Position numbers and translations under genes: made by a program
Notes under the pieces: model-generated
Seen by the model: only the letters and a program-made list of their open reading frames with translations
Told to the model about the DNA's origin: nothing
Databases searched by the model: none
Part shown: positions 8,077-16,441 of the stretch, piece by piece
How positions within the stretch are numbered: the first letter of the stretch is position 1
Layout of the letters: each line of letters starts with the position of its first letter
DNA from: Bradyrhizobium monzae
GTDB lineage: Bacteria > Pseudomonadota > Alphaproteobacteria > Rhizobiales > Xanthobacteraceae
Assembly (NCBI RefSeq): GCF_021458635.1
Contig: NZ_JAIRDQ010000004.1
Coordinates: 1 to 64,000, forward strand
Reading direction: 5' to 3'
Length of the DNA stretch: 64,000 nucleotides

Positions 8077-9488
8077 GACGGCAGTTTGGGTACCCGATCG
8101 TGATAATCGGTGACGCGCTGGAAGGCGGCGCCGATGGTCAGCAAGGTCGCTTCATCGAAGGAGCGACCGATCAGCTGCATGCCGATCGGCAGGCCGCTGC
8201 TGGTGAAGCCGGAGGGGACGGTGAGCGACGGCAGGCCCAGAAAATTCACCGGACGGGTGAACAGCGTCAGCCGCTGCAACAGCGCCGGTGCGTTCGGCCC
8301 GCCGCCGACGTCGCTCTCTTCAATCGTCGGCGCCGGCACAGGCGAGGCCGGTGCGATGATCGCGTCGACGCCTGCGGCGGCCGCATTGTGCGCGGCGAGC
8401 GCCGGGCCACGCCAGCGCATCGCCTCGAGGTAGGTGATGGCGGGAACGGCGAGGCCGTTCTGCAGCCGCATCAGCGTCTGCGAGCCATAGTCTTGCGGCC
8501 GCTCGATCATCCAGCGCTTGTGAAAGGCGGCAGCTTCAGCCGCGAGCACGAGCTGGCTTGCGGCGGACAATTGCCGCTGGTTCGGCAGCTCGACCGTGAG
8601 GATGTAGGCGCCCTCGCGCTTGAGCACCGCGATGGTCTCGTCCAGCACGCGCGCGACCTCGCTGTCGAGATCGTCGACATAGAACGACGCAGGCACGCCG
8701 ATCCTGAGGCCCTTGAGCGAGCCCTTGGTCGCCGCGACATAGTCCGACAACGGCTCATGGCTTGTGGTCGAATCCTCGGGGTCCGGACCGGCCATCAGCG
8801 CCAGCAGCAGCGCGCAGTCTTCCGCGGTGCGTGCGAGCGGGCCGACCGTGTCGAGCGATTGCGACAGCGGCATCGCGCCGGCGCGGCTGACGCGGCCTAC
8901 CGTGGTCTTCAATCCCGTGACCCCGCAGAAATGAGCGGGCATGCGGATCGAGCCGCCGGTGTCCGAGCCGAGCGCCGCATAAGTCAGCCGCGCCGCGACC
9001 GACGAGCCGGAGCCCGAGGACGAACCGCCGGTGATATGCGCGACGTTCCAGGGATTGCGCACCGGGCCGTAATGGGCGTTGTGGCCGGTCGGACCATAGG
9101 CGAATTCGGCCAGATGCAGCGTGCCGAGCCGGACCTGGCCGGCATCCTTCAAGCGCTGCAAGGCGGTGGATGTCACCGTCGGAACGAAATCGCGACGGAT
9201 CAGCGAGCCACAGGTCGCGACGTGGCCTGCGTCGTAATACATGTCCTTGTGCGCGAGCGGCACGCCGTGCAGCGGACCGCGCACCGCGCCCTTGGCGAGT
9301 TCGGCGTCGGCCGTATCTGCCGCCTTCAACGCAGCTTCCGACTCGATCGACATGAAAGCGTTGAGATGCGGCTGCCATTGCGCGATGCGATGCAGCAGCG
9401 CGCGCGTCACCTCATGCGAGGACACCTGCTTCATCGCGATCGCACGCGCGACCTCGGTGAGCGTCATCAGGGCAGGTTCGGTGCTCAT
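8073..9488 (-). CDS. Amidase signature enzyme, AtzE-like
   Basis: A 471-residue amidase signature hydrolase, cytoplasmic. The Ser-Ser-Lys triad is intact by spacing: Lys81 in LAHKDMYY, cis-Ser157 in GGSSSGSGSSVAARL and nucleophile Ser180 in GSDTGGSIRMPA. It lies immediately after a 65-residue DUF4089 protein and overlaps it by four bases, as in AtzG-AtzE pairs where the small protein is a partner of 1-carboxybiuret hydrolase. Its place between two ATPase genes of a peptide-type importer suggests it hydrolyses the imported compound. GatA, another family member, is less likely because gatB and gatC are absent. The substrate is inferred only from context. Confidence 0.88.
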   Translation of the reverse strand: MSTEPALMTLTEVARAIAMKQVSSHEVTRALLHRIAQWQPHLNAFMSIESEAALKAADTADAELAKGAVRGPLHGVPLAHKDMYYDAGHVATCGSLIRRDFVPTVTSTALQRLKDAGQVRLGTLHLAEFAYGPTGHNAHYGPVRNPWNVAHITGGSSSGSGSSVAARLTYAALGSDTGGSIRMPAHFCGVTGLKTTVGRVSRAGAMPLSQSLDTVGPLARTAEDCALLLALMAGPDPEDSTTSHEPLSDYVAATKGSLKGLRIGVPASFYVDDLDSEVARVLDETIAVLKREGAYILTVELPNQRQLSAASQLVLAAEAAAFHKRWMIERPQDYGSQTLMRLQNGLAVPAITYLEAMRWRGPALAAHNAAAAGVDAIIAPASPVPAPTIEESDVGGGPNAPALLQRLTLFTRPVNFLGLPSLTVPSGFTSSGLPIGMQLIGRSFDEATLLTIGAAFQRVTDYHDRVPKLPS

Positions 9489-9682
9489 TTCGACACCTTA
9501 TGCGTCTGCGCCAGCGGATAGAGCGCGGGCTCGAGGTCGAACGGCAGCGTGCCGGCGATGGCCGCAAAGCCTTCAAAGGCGGGCCCGATGGAATTGGAGA
9601 TGCGTGTCGCGATCTCCTCGTTCACGGGGACGCCGGCGACTTGCGCCGTCGCCTGGATTTCTTTTGTCGTTGGTCTCGTCAT
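9485..9682 (-). CDS. DUF4089 / AtzG-like small amidase partner
   Basis: A 65-residue protein starting MTRPTTKEIQAT. It has the small helical layout of DUF4089, whose characterised member AtzG forms a complex with the amidase AtzE. The ATG at 9682 lies 11 bases after the stop of the upstream ATPase gene, and GAGGAAA is just upstream. Its end overlaps the amidase start by four bases, supporting co-translation and complex formation. A longer frame from 9811 runs inside the ATPase gene and is rejected. Confidence 0.75.
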   Translation of the reverse strand: MTRPTTKEIQATAQVAGVPVNEEIATRISNSIGPAFEGFAAIAGTLPFDLEPALYPLAQTHKVSK

Positions 9683-9692
9683 GCGGTTTCCT

Positions 9693-10742
9693 CTATGGGC
9701 GCGAGCGGCTATGGCCTGAACCCGGAATGGCCATGTAGCACGCGGCCTCGTGGCCCATCTTATCCACGGCAGTGAGCTTTGGTGCAGCATTTGCGCAGAG
9801 CGGCTCCGCAAAGGCGCAACGCGTGTGGAAGCGGCAGCCCGGAGGCGGATCGATCGGATTGGGCGGATCGCCGGAGATCGGCGGCTTTTCGGTGCGGCGA
9901 TCCGGATCTGAAGACGGCATCGCAGCCAGCAGCGCGCGCGTATAGGGATGCGCGGGCTGGTCCCACACCTGGTCGACCGGGCCGAGCTCGACGACCTCGC
10001 CGAGATACATCACCAGCACGCGGTCCGAGATGTAGCGGACGACATTGAGGTCGTGGCTGATGAAGAGATAGGTCAGGCCGAACTCGCGCTTGAGATCGGC
10101 CAGCAGGTTGAGCACCTGCGCCTCGACGGATTTGTCGAGCGCGGAGACGGCTTCGTCCAAAATCACCAGCCGCGGCGACAGAGCGAGGGCCCGCGCGATG
10201 TTGACGCGCTGGCGCTGGCCGCCGGAAATCTCGTGCGGATAGCGGTTGGCGAAGTTTGCAGGCACCAGGCCGACCTTGCCGAGCAGCTCGCGCGCCAGCG
10301 CCCGCGCCGCGCTGTCGGCCATGCCGTGGACCTTCGGACCGAACGCAATTGATTCCTCGATTGTCAGGCGCGGATTGAGCGAGGCATAGGAATCCTGAAA
10401 CACCATCTGCATGCCGCGGCGCAGTTCGCGCAGCGACAGCGACTGCCCGATGGTCATGCCGTCATAGATGATGTCGCCGGTGTCGCGCGGCATCAGATGC
10501 ATCAGCAGGCGCGCGGTGGTGGACTTGCCGCAGCCGGACTCGCCGACAATGCCGACGGTCTCGCCCTTCGCAACGGAAAAGGAGACATTGTCGACCGCGC
10601 GCACGGTCCGCTTCGCGGCGAACAGCCCGCCACGCACCGGAAAATGCTTCGTCAGCCCGTTGACCTGGAGCAGCGGCTGCGCGACGCCGCCGAAGTCCTC
10701 GACCGGCTCCAGCATGGCAACGGAAGTGTTGGTCTCGCTCAT
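9693..10742 (-). CDS. Peptide-type ABC transporter ATP-binding protein (DppF/OppF-like)
   Basis: A 349-residue second ATPase of the importer. Walker A GESGCGKST is at 67-74, the signature is ISGGQRQRVNIARAL, Walker B LVILDEAVSALD, and a C-terminal oligopeptide domain (GCRFHTRCAFAEPLC) ends the fold. It follows the DppC-like permease by three bases and precedes the AtzG-like gene. The two ATPases are separated by the amidase pair, which is an uncommon order and ties the enzyme genes into the transport operon. Confidence 0.91.
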   Translation of the reverse strand: MSETNTSVAMLEPVEDFGGVAQPLLQVNGLTKHFPVRGGLFAAKRTVRAVDNVSFSVAKGETVGIVGESGCGKSTTARLLMHLMPRDTGDIIYDGMTIGQSLSLRELRRGMQMVFQDSYASLNPRLTIEESIAFGPKVHGMADSAARALARELLGKVGLVPANFANRYPHEISGGQRQRVNIARALALSPRLVILDEAVSALDKSVEAQVLNLLADLKREFGLTYLFISHDLNVVRYISDRVLVMYLGEVVELGPVDQVWDQPAHPYTRALLAAMPSSDPDRRTEKPPISGDPPNPIDPPPGCRFHTRCAFAEPLCANAAPKLTAVDKMGHEAACYMAIPGSGHSRSRP

Positions 10743-10745
10743 GGC

Positions 10746-11648
10746 CTAATTCCTGATGTCCATGGCGCTGCGCAGGCCGTCCGAGAGCAGGTTGAAGCAG
10801 ATCGAGACCGCAAAGATCATCGCGCCCGGCAATGCCGCGACCCAGGGATTGACGTAGATCGCGGTGCGAAGCGTGTTCAGCATCAGCCCCCATTCCGGTT
10901 CCGGCGGTTTTGTCCCCAGGCCCAGGAAGGAGAGACCGGCCGCCAAAATCATCGAGACCGAGATCAGGCTCGTCGCATAGACGAAGATCGAACCCAGCAC
11001 GTTGCCGAGGATGTGCACGCGCATGATGGTGAAGGGTCCGGCGCCGGAGGCGCGCGCGGCTTCGACGAAATCCATGTTGCGCACGCCGGTGGTGACGCTT
11101 TCGGCGACGCGGGTGATCTGCGGCACGAACACGACGGTCAGCGACACGATGGAATTGAGGATGCCGGCGCCGAGCGCGCCTGAGATTGCAATCGCCAGCA
11201 GCACGGACGGGAAAGCGTAGAATACGTCGATCGTGCGCATGATCGCGGTGTTGAGCTTGCCGCCGACATAGCCGGCGACGAGACCGAGCGAAGTGCCGAT
11301 GCAGAAGGCGAGGATGACGGGCAAAATGCCGATGACCAGCGACAACCGGCCGCCATAGATCAGCCGCGCCAGCATGTCGCGGCCGAGCTCGTCGGTGCCG
11401 AGCGGATAGCCTGCCGTGCCGATGTGGCGCAGGCGGCGGATCATCGAGCCCTTGTAGGGGTCTTCGAGACCCAGCCACGGCGCAAGGATCGCGGAGAGGA
11501 AGATCAGCAGCAGCACCAGCGCGCAGGCCATGCTGACCTTGTCGCGCAGGATACGCCGGCCAACGGTGGCCCAATAGCCGCGTGCCTTGGAGGCAGGCGC
11601 GGCCTGCAGCGCGGCGTCGGCGGTGGCGGACAACGGAAGCTCGCTCAT
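10746..11648 (-). CDS. Peptide-type ABC transporter permease (DppC-like)
   Basis: A 300-residue inner-membrane permease with an N-terminal extension, a first membrane segment at about 38-60 and the binding-protein-dependent transport domain from about residue 100. The EAA loop that contacts the ATPase is DFVEAARASGAGPFTIMRVH. GTDELGRDMLARLIYG is the conserved OppC N-terminal motif. It lies four bases after the DppB-like gene. Confidence 0.91.
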   Translation of the reverse strand: MSELPLSATADAALQAAPASKARGYWATVGRRILRDKVSMACALVLLLIFLSAILAPWLGLEDPYKGSMIRRLRHIGTAGYPLGTDELGRDMLARLIYGGRLSLVIGILPVILAFCIGTSLGLVAGYVGGKLNTAIMRTIDVFYAFPSVLLAIAISGALGAGILNSIVSLTVVFVPQITRVAESVTTGVRNMDFVEAARASGAGPFTIMRVHILGNVLGSIFVYATSLISVSMILAAGLSFLGLGTKPPEPEWGLMLNTLRTAIYVNPWVAALPGAMIFAVSICFNLLSDGLRSAMDIRN

Positions 11649-11652
11649 CCCG

Positions 11653-12606
11653 CTAGCCCCGCTTGATGCGCGGATCGATCGCGGCTTGCGCGATGTCGAC
11701 CAGCAGATTGAGGAAGACGAAGAACAGCGCCAGCACCAGGATCGTGCCCTGCAGCAGCGGCAGGTCGCGCTGGAAGATCGCGGAGTTGAGCAGGAAGCCC
11801 GAGCCCGGCCAGGAGAATACGGTCTCGATCAGGATCGAGCCGCCGAGCATGTAGCCGAGCTGAAGCCCCATCACCGCGAGCGCGGTCGGCGCGGCGTTCT
11901 TGATGACGTGACGGAACACGCCGGTTTCATGCAGGCCCTTGGCGCGCAACGCCTCGACGAAATCCTGCGAGAGAATATCGCCGGTGAGCGCGCGCACGGT
12001 GCGGGTGACGATGCCCATCGGGATCACCGACGTCGTAATCGCCGGCAACACGAGATATTTCAGGTGCGCCCAGTCCCAGGCCCAGGAGCTGGAGCCGTTT
12101 GGCCCGGCGCCGACCGCGGGCAGCCAGTTCAGCTCCACCGAGAAGATGATGACGAGCACCATGCCGAGCCAGTAATGCGGCACCGAGACGCCGGCGATGG
12201 CAAAGGAGGTCGCGAGCTTGTCGATCCAGGTCTCGCGGAAATAGCCGGCGATCAGGCCGAGCAGGATGCCCATGGTGAAGCCGATGATGGCGGCCGCAAT
12301 TGCCAGCGTAACGGTGTTGCCGACCGCGCGCATGACTTCCGCGAGTACGGGACGGCCCGTCGCAATGGAATTGCCGAGATCGCCATGCAGCGCGCGCAGC
12401 AGCCACAGGCCGAACTGCACCGGCAGCGGCCGGTCAAAACCATAGGCGGCGCGCAGCTGCGCCGCGAGCTCCTGCGAGGCATCGGCCGGCAGCACCGCGA
12501 CCAGCGGATCGCCCGGCGTGATGTGCACGAGCAGAAAGCACACCAGGGCCACGCTGATGACGATCGGGATGACGTAGACAATGCGTCTGGCGATGTAGGC
12601 GAGCAC
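11653..12606 (-). CDS. Peptide-type ABC transporter permease (DppB-like)
   Basis: A 317-residue permease with six predicted membrane segments. It starts MLAYIARRIVYVIPIVISV, the usual DppB/OppB opening, continues with the periplasmic FLLVHITPGDPL motif, and has an EAA loop at DFVEALRAKGLHETGVFRH. It is separated from the binding-protein gene by 189 bases that hold a long GC-rich inverted repeat; the rest of the operon is tightly packed. Confidence 0.91.
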   Translation of the reverse strand: MLAYIARRIVYVIPIVISVALVCFLLVHITPGDPLVAVLPADASQELAAQLRAAYGFDRPLPVQFGLWLLRALHGDLGNSIATGRPVLAEVMRAVGNTVTLAIAAAIIGFTMGILLGLIAGYFRETWIDKLATSFAIAGVSVPHYWLGMVLVIIFSVELNWLPAVGAGPNGSSSWAWDWAHLKYLVLPAITTSVIPMGIVTRTVRALTGDILSQDFVEALRAKGLHETGVFRHVIKNAAPTALAVMGLQLGYMLGGSILIETVFSWPGSGFLLNSAIFQRDLPLLQGTILVLALFFVFLNLLVDIAQAAIDPRIKRG

Positions 12607-12675
12607 TGACTTACCTGAAGTGAACTCACACGATGACGTGGCGGGCTACCGTAAGGAACGCACGCTGCGAAGGTT

Positions 12676-12778
12676 CCCTTCCCCCTTGCGGGGGAGGGTT
12701 AGGGAGAGGGGTAGCCACAGAGGGACCGCCCGTGTGAACCCCCTTCCCCAACCCTTCCCCGCAAGGGGGAGGGGAGCC
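12676..12778. repeat. Paired GC-rich hairpin element between binding-protein and permease genes
   Basis: Two local hairpins, one with loop TTGC (CCTTCCCCC / GGGGGAGGG, from 12677) and one with loop GCAA (CCCTTCCCC / GGGGGAGGGG, to about 12776), are also complementary to each other over about 34 bases, so the whole can fold as one long stem. Related elements occur at 30889-31029, 38411-38433, 46493-46616 and 57937-58101. Its position suggests a role in protecting the upstream mRNA or reducing downstream expression. Confidence 0.8.
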
Positions 12779-12795
12779 TTACCAGCGTGCCCGCC

Positions 12796-14454
12796 TTACG
12801 GCGTCATCGACACCAGCGAGAAGTCGATGAACCAGCTCTTCGGCTGGACGACGCCGGTGACTTTCGGGCTCATGGCGCGCGGGCCGACGTCGTGGGCGAC
12901 GTAAAGGAAGGCCGCGTCGTCGACGGAGGCCGCGTGCAGTTCGGCGAGCGCGGCATCGCGCGCGGCGGGGTCAAAGGTCTGCCGCGCCTTTTTCACCAGC
13001 TCGTCGAATTTGGGATTGTTGATAAAGCCCCAATTGTTCGAGACCGGCGGCGCCATGCTCGACTGCAGGAAGCGCACCAGCGCAAAGAACGGGTCCATCG
13101 CCGCATAGGTGACGTTGGTCGCGTTGGAGCCGTTGGCTGACGGATCCTTGGCACCGCGGCGCCAGTTGGTGAACAGCGTATTCCACTCGATGACGTCGAG
13201 CTGCACGTCGAAATAGCATTCGGCGAGCGCCTGCTGGAGATATTCGTTCATTGGCAGCGGCTGCATCTGGCCAGATCCTGATGCCGACGTCTGGACCTTC
13301 ACCGTCAGCTTCTTGTTCGGACCAAAACCTGCTTCCTGCATCAGCTTTTGGGCAGCCGGCTTGTCGTACTTGATCTCGAAGGTCGGCTTGCCGCGCCAGG
13401 GATGGCCGGGCTCGAACGTGCCGGTCGCGGGCACCATGAGCCCCGCAAGCAGTCCGTCCTTGAGACCTTCGCGATCGACGCAGAGGTTGGCGGCCTTGCG
13501 GACGCGGATGTCGTTCCAGGGTGAGCCTTCGACGCGTGAGAACTGCCAGGGCCAGACGTGCGGCTGCTCGTTGGCATAGAGCTTGAAGCCGCGTTGCTTC
13601 AGCTCGGGCAGTGCGTCCGGCGCCGGCGCCTCGACCCAGTCGACCTGTCCCGAGAGCAGCGCGGCGGTGCGCGCGTTGGCTTCCGGCATCGGCACGAGCA
13701 CCATCTTGTCGATCTTGGGCACGCGGGCCTTGTCCCAGTAATCCGCATTCTTGACCAGCTCGAGCCGCTCGCGCGGGGTGAAGCTCGCCATCTTCCACGG
13801 GCCGGTGCCCGCGGCGTCCTTGGCAAAGGAAGTCCAGGCGGCCTGCGATTTCGCCTTGGCGCCGGCGCCTTCCGCCTTGTCATAGAAGTGCTGCCACTTC
13901 GCCGGGCTCGCCATGAACAGGTTGGTGAGGTTGATCGGCAGGAAGCTGTCAGGCTCCTTGGTGGTGAGCTCGACCGTCATGTCGTCGATCTTCTTGGCGG
14001 AGGCCAGCGTCGGCATGCGCGATGCGGTGACGCCGACCTGGCTGGCGTCGAATTGTGGCGCGTCCTGCTTCAGGACCTTGTCGACGTTCCACACCACCGC
14101 GTCGGCATTGAACGGCGTGCCATCATGGAAGGTGACGCCGGGACGCAGCTTGAAGGTCCATTTGGTCTTGTCGGCATCGTCGACCTTCCACTCGGTGGCA
14201 AGGCCGGGGATCACCACGCTGGCCTTGTCGGCCGACGACAGATCCCATCCGGTCAGCGCGTCATACATGGTGACGCCCGTGAAGCGGTTGCCTTCAAAGC
14301 CCTGATCGGGCTGACCGAGCGTGCGCGGAATATCGGCAGCCGTCATGCCGATGCGCAACACGGATTCCGCGCTGGCCGCGCGCGGCCACGCAGCCGCAGT
14401 CGTCAGGGCCAGCGCCGCGATCAGTGCCGCGCGTGTTGTTGTCTTGATAAGCAT
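12796..14454 (-). CDS. ABC transporter substrate-binding protein, family 5
   Basis: A 552-residue periplasmic binding protein of the dipeptide/oligopeptide/nickel family. A signal peptide covers about residues 1-29 (MLIKTTTRAALIAALALTTAAAW...ASA). KTKWTFKLRPGVTFHDGTPFNADAVVWNVDKVL is split over the classic SBP_bac_5 signature region. The ATG at 14454 is preceded by AAAAGGAC; an in-frame ATG at 14508 lacks signal-peptide character at the right distance. It is the first gene of the minus-strand operon. It is clearly paralogous to the divergent gene at 14666, sharing the RIGMTAADIP / RYGISMADIP mature start. Ligand unknown. Confidence 0.92.
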   Translation of the reverse strand: MLIKTTTRAALIAALALTTAAAWPRAASAESVLRIGMTAADIPRTLGQPDQGFEGNRFTGVTMYDALTGWDLSSADKASVVIPGLATEWKVDDADKTKWTFKLRPGVTFHDGTPFNADAVVWNVDKVLKQDAPQFDASQVGVTASRMPTLASAKKIDDMTVELTTKEPDSFLPINLTNLFMASPAKWQHFYDKAEGAGAKAKSQAAWTSFAKDAAGTGPWKMASFTPRERLELVKNADYWDKARVPKIDKMVLVPMPEANARTAALLSGQVDWVEAPAPDALPELKQRGFKLYANEQPHVWPWQFSRVEGSPWNDIRVRKAANLCVDREGLKDGLLAGLMVPATGTFEPGHPWRGKPTFEIKYDKPAAQKLMQEAGFGPNKKLTVKVQTSASGSGQMQPLPMNEYLQQALAECYFDVQLDVIEWNTLFTNWRRGAKDPSANGSNATNVTYAAMDPFFALVRFLQSSMAPPVSNNWGFINNPKFDELVKKARQTFDPAARDAALAELHAASVDDAAFLYVAHDVGPRAMSPKVTGVVQPKSWFIDFSLVSMTP

Positions 14455-14493
14455 TACGTCTGTCCTTTTCCGGCTTTCGATGACTAATTTTGA

Positions 14494-14507
14494 TGCAAAC
14501 GTATGCA
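14494..14507. promoter_or_regulatory. Candidate operator between divergent binding-protein genes
   Basis: TGCAAACGTATGCA is a quasi-palindrome (12 of 14 positions symmetric, TGCA-w-ACGT-w-TGCA). It lies 40 bases before the minus-strand start and about 160 before the plus-strand start. The ACGT-centred form fits a dimeric repressor such as a GntR or LacI protein, but no regulator gene is adjacent. Confidence 0.4.
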
Positions 14508-14665
14508 ATGGCTATGCCAATGGGGAAACTTATTCTGCAAATTGCCCCTGCGACGACAAGTCCTTGTGATCGCGCGTGTGCTTAGGCATCGCGCTGCCTA
14601 TTCTGGCATCAAGATTGCAGGTTTGGCCCTGATTTTCGCTTGAGTTTTCTTGGGAGCTTTGGGCC

Positions 14666-16261
14666 ATGCGTATTCGACTATCGACCTGTCTCGCGGTGCT
14701 TGCGCTGGCGTCATTCGCAATCCCGGCGCGCGCTGAAACGGTGCTGCGCTACGGCATCTCCATGGCGGACATTCCGCTGACGACCGGCCAGCCCGATCGC
14801 GGCGCAGGCGCCTACCAGTTCACGGCCTATACGATCTACGATCCGCTGGTGGCGTGGGAAATGGACGTCGCCGATCGCCCGGGCAAGCTGGTGCCGGGCC
14901 TCGCCACCGATTGGAAGGTGGATGACACCGACAAGACCAAATGGCGCTTCAGCTTGCGCAAGGGCGTGAAGTTTCACGACGGCAGCGAGTTCAATGCCGA
15001 CGCAGTGATCTGGAATCTCGACAAGGTGCTCAACGACAAGGCGCCGCAATTCGACAAGCGGCAGAGCGCGCAGGTGAAGACCCGCCTGCCCTCGGTCGCG
15101 AGCTACGCCAAGATCGATGACTCCACTGTGGAGATCACGACCAAGACGGTGGACTCCTTCTTCCCCTATCAGATGCTGTGGTTCCTGGTGTCGAGCCCGA
15201 CGCAGTATGAAAAGCTCGGCAAGGACTGGGACAAGTTCGCAAGCCAGCCTTCGGGCACCGGCCCGTTCAAGCTGACAAAACTGGTGCCGCGCGAGCTCGC
15301 CGAGCTCAGCAAGAATCCGGACTATTGGAACGCCAAGCGTATTCCAAAGGTCGACAAGATCGTGCTGGTGCCGATGCCGGAGGCGCTGACGCGCACCAAT
15401 GCGCTGCTCGCCGGCCAGGTCGATCTGATCGAGACGCCGGCACCCGATGCCGTGCCGCAGCTGAAGGCCGCCGGCATGAAGATCGTCGACAACGTTACCC
15501 CGCATGTCTGGAATTATCATCTCAGCGTGCTGCCGGGCTCGCCCTGGACCGACATCCGGCTGCGCAAGGCGCTCAACCTCGCGATCAACCGCGACGAAGT
15601 CGTCGGCCTGATGAACGGCCTCGCCAAGCCCGCCAAGGGCCAGGTCGACCCGTCGAGCCCGTGGTTCGGCAAGCCGAGCTTCGACATCAAATATGATCTC
15701 GCCGCCGCCAAGAAGCTGGTCGAGGAGGCCGGCTACTCCAAGGCGAAGCCGCTGAAGGCCACCTTCATCATCGCGCAGGGCGGCACCGGCCAGATGCTGT
15801 CGCTGCCGATGAACGAATTCTTGCAGCAGAGTTTCAAGGAGATCGGCATCGACATCGACTTCAAGGTGGTCGAGCTCGAGACGCTTTATACACACTGGCG
15901 CAAGGGCGCGGCCGACGAGATGAACGCCGGCATCACCGCCAACAACATCGCCTATGTCACCTCCGACCCGCTCTACGCCATCGTCCGCTTCTTCGCCTCC
16001 GACCAGATCGCGCCGGTCGGCGTCAACTGGGGCGGCTACAAGAACCCGAAGGTCGACGCGTTGATCAACGAGGCCAAGCAGACCTTCGACACCGCCAAGC
16101 AGGACGATCTGATCGCGCAGGCGCATGCCCTGATCGTCGACGACGCCGCGCTGGTCTGGGTCGTCCACGACACCAACCCGCACGCGCTGTCGCCGAAGGT
16201 GAAGCAGTTCGTGCAGGCGCAGCACTGGTTCCAGGACCTGACGACGATCGGGGTGGAGTGA
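14666..16261 (+). CDS. ABC transporter substrate-binding protein, family 5 (paralogue)
   Basis: A 531-residue secreted binding protein with a signal peptide at 1-23 (MRIRLSTCLAVLALASFAIPARA) and the SBP_bac_5 core (TKWRFSLRKGVKFHDGSEFNADAVIWNLDKVL region). GGGAG precedes the ATG. It resembles the divergent protein at 12796-14454 throughout, including GLATDWKVDDTDKTKW, TGPFKLTKLVPRE and the ending DDAALVWVVHDTNPHALSPKV. No permease or ATPase gene follows, so it probably feeds the same membrane complex with a different or overlapping ligand. It ends before a palindromic repeat. Confidence 0.9.
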   Translation: MRIRLSTCLAVLALASFAIPARAETVLRYGISMADIPLTTGQPDRGAGAYQFTAYTIYDPLVAWEMDVADRPGKLVPGLATDWKVDDTDKTKWRFSLRKGVKFHDGSEFNADAVIWNLDKVLNDKAPQFDKRQSAQVKTRLPSVASYAKIDDSTVEITTKTVDSFFPYQMLWFLVSSPTQYEKLGKDWDKFASQPSGTGPFKLTKLVPRELAELSKNPDYWNAKRIPKVDKIVLVPMPEALTRTNALLAGQVDLIETPAPDAVPQLKAAGMKIVDNVTPHVWNYHLSVLPGSPWTDIRLRKALNLAINRDEVVGLMNGLAKPAKGQVDPSSPWFGKPSFDIKYDLAAAKKLVEEAGYSKAKPLKATFIIAQGGTGQMLSLPMNEFLQQSFKEIGIDIDFKVVELETLYTHWRKGAADEMNAGITANNIAYVTSDPLYAIVRFFASDQIAPVGVNWGGYKNPKVDALINEAKQTFDTAKQDDLIAQAHALIVDDAALVWVVHDTNPHALSPKVKQFVQAQHWFQDLTTIGVE

Positions 16262-16321
16262 GGGGCGACCTTCGCCGGGACGACCGCAGAGAACTATTGC
16301 ACGCAAACGCCTCAACAAACT

Positions 16322-16402
16322 CGTCATTGCGAGCGGAGCGAAGCAATCCAGAGTGTCTCCGCGGATGCATTTCTGGATTGCTTCGCTCCGCTCGCAATGA
16401 CG
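16322..16402. repeat. 81-bp intergenic palindromic repeat, copy 2
   Basis: Same ends and same length as the copies at 3217 and 42401: CGTCATTGCGAGCGGAGCG at left and CGCTCCGCTCGCAATGACG at right. The substitution C-to-G in the left arm is matched by G-to-C in the right arm, so pairing is maintained. It lies between convergent genes. Confidence 0.9.
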
Positions 16403-16441
16403 GAGTGTGTGGGCGACTGCGGAGCCCACCCGCTCATATGC

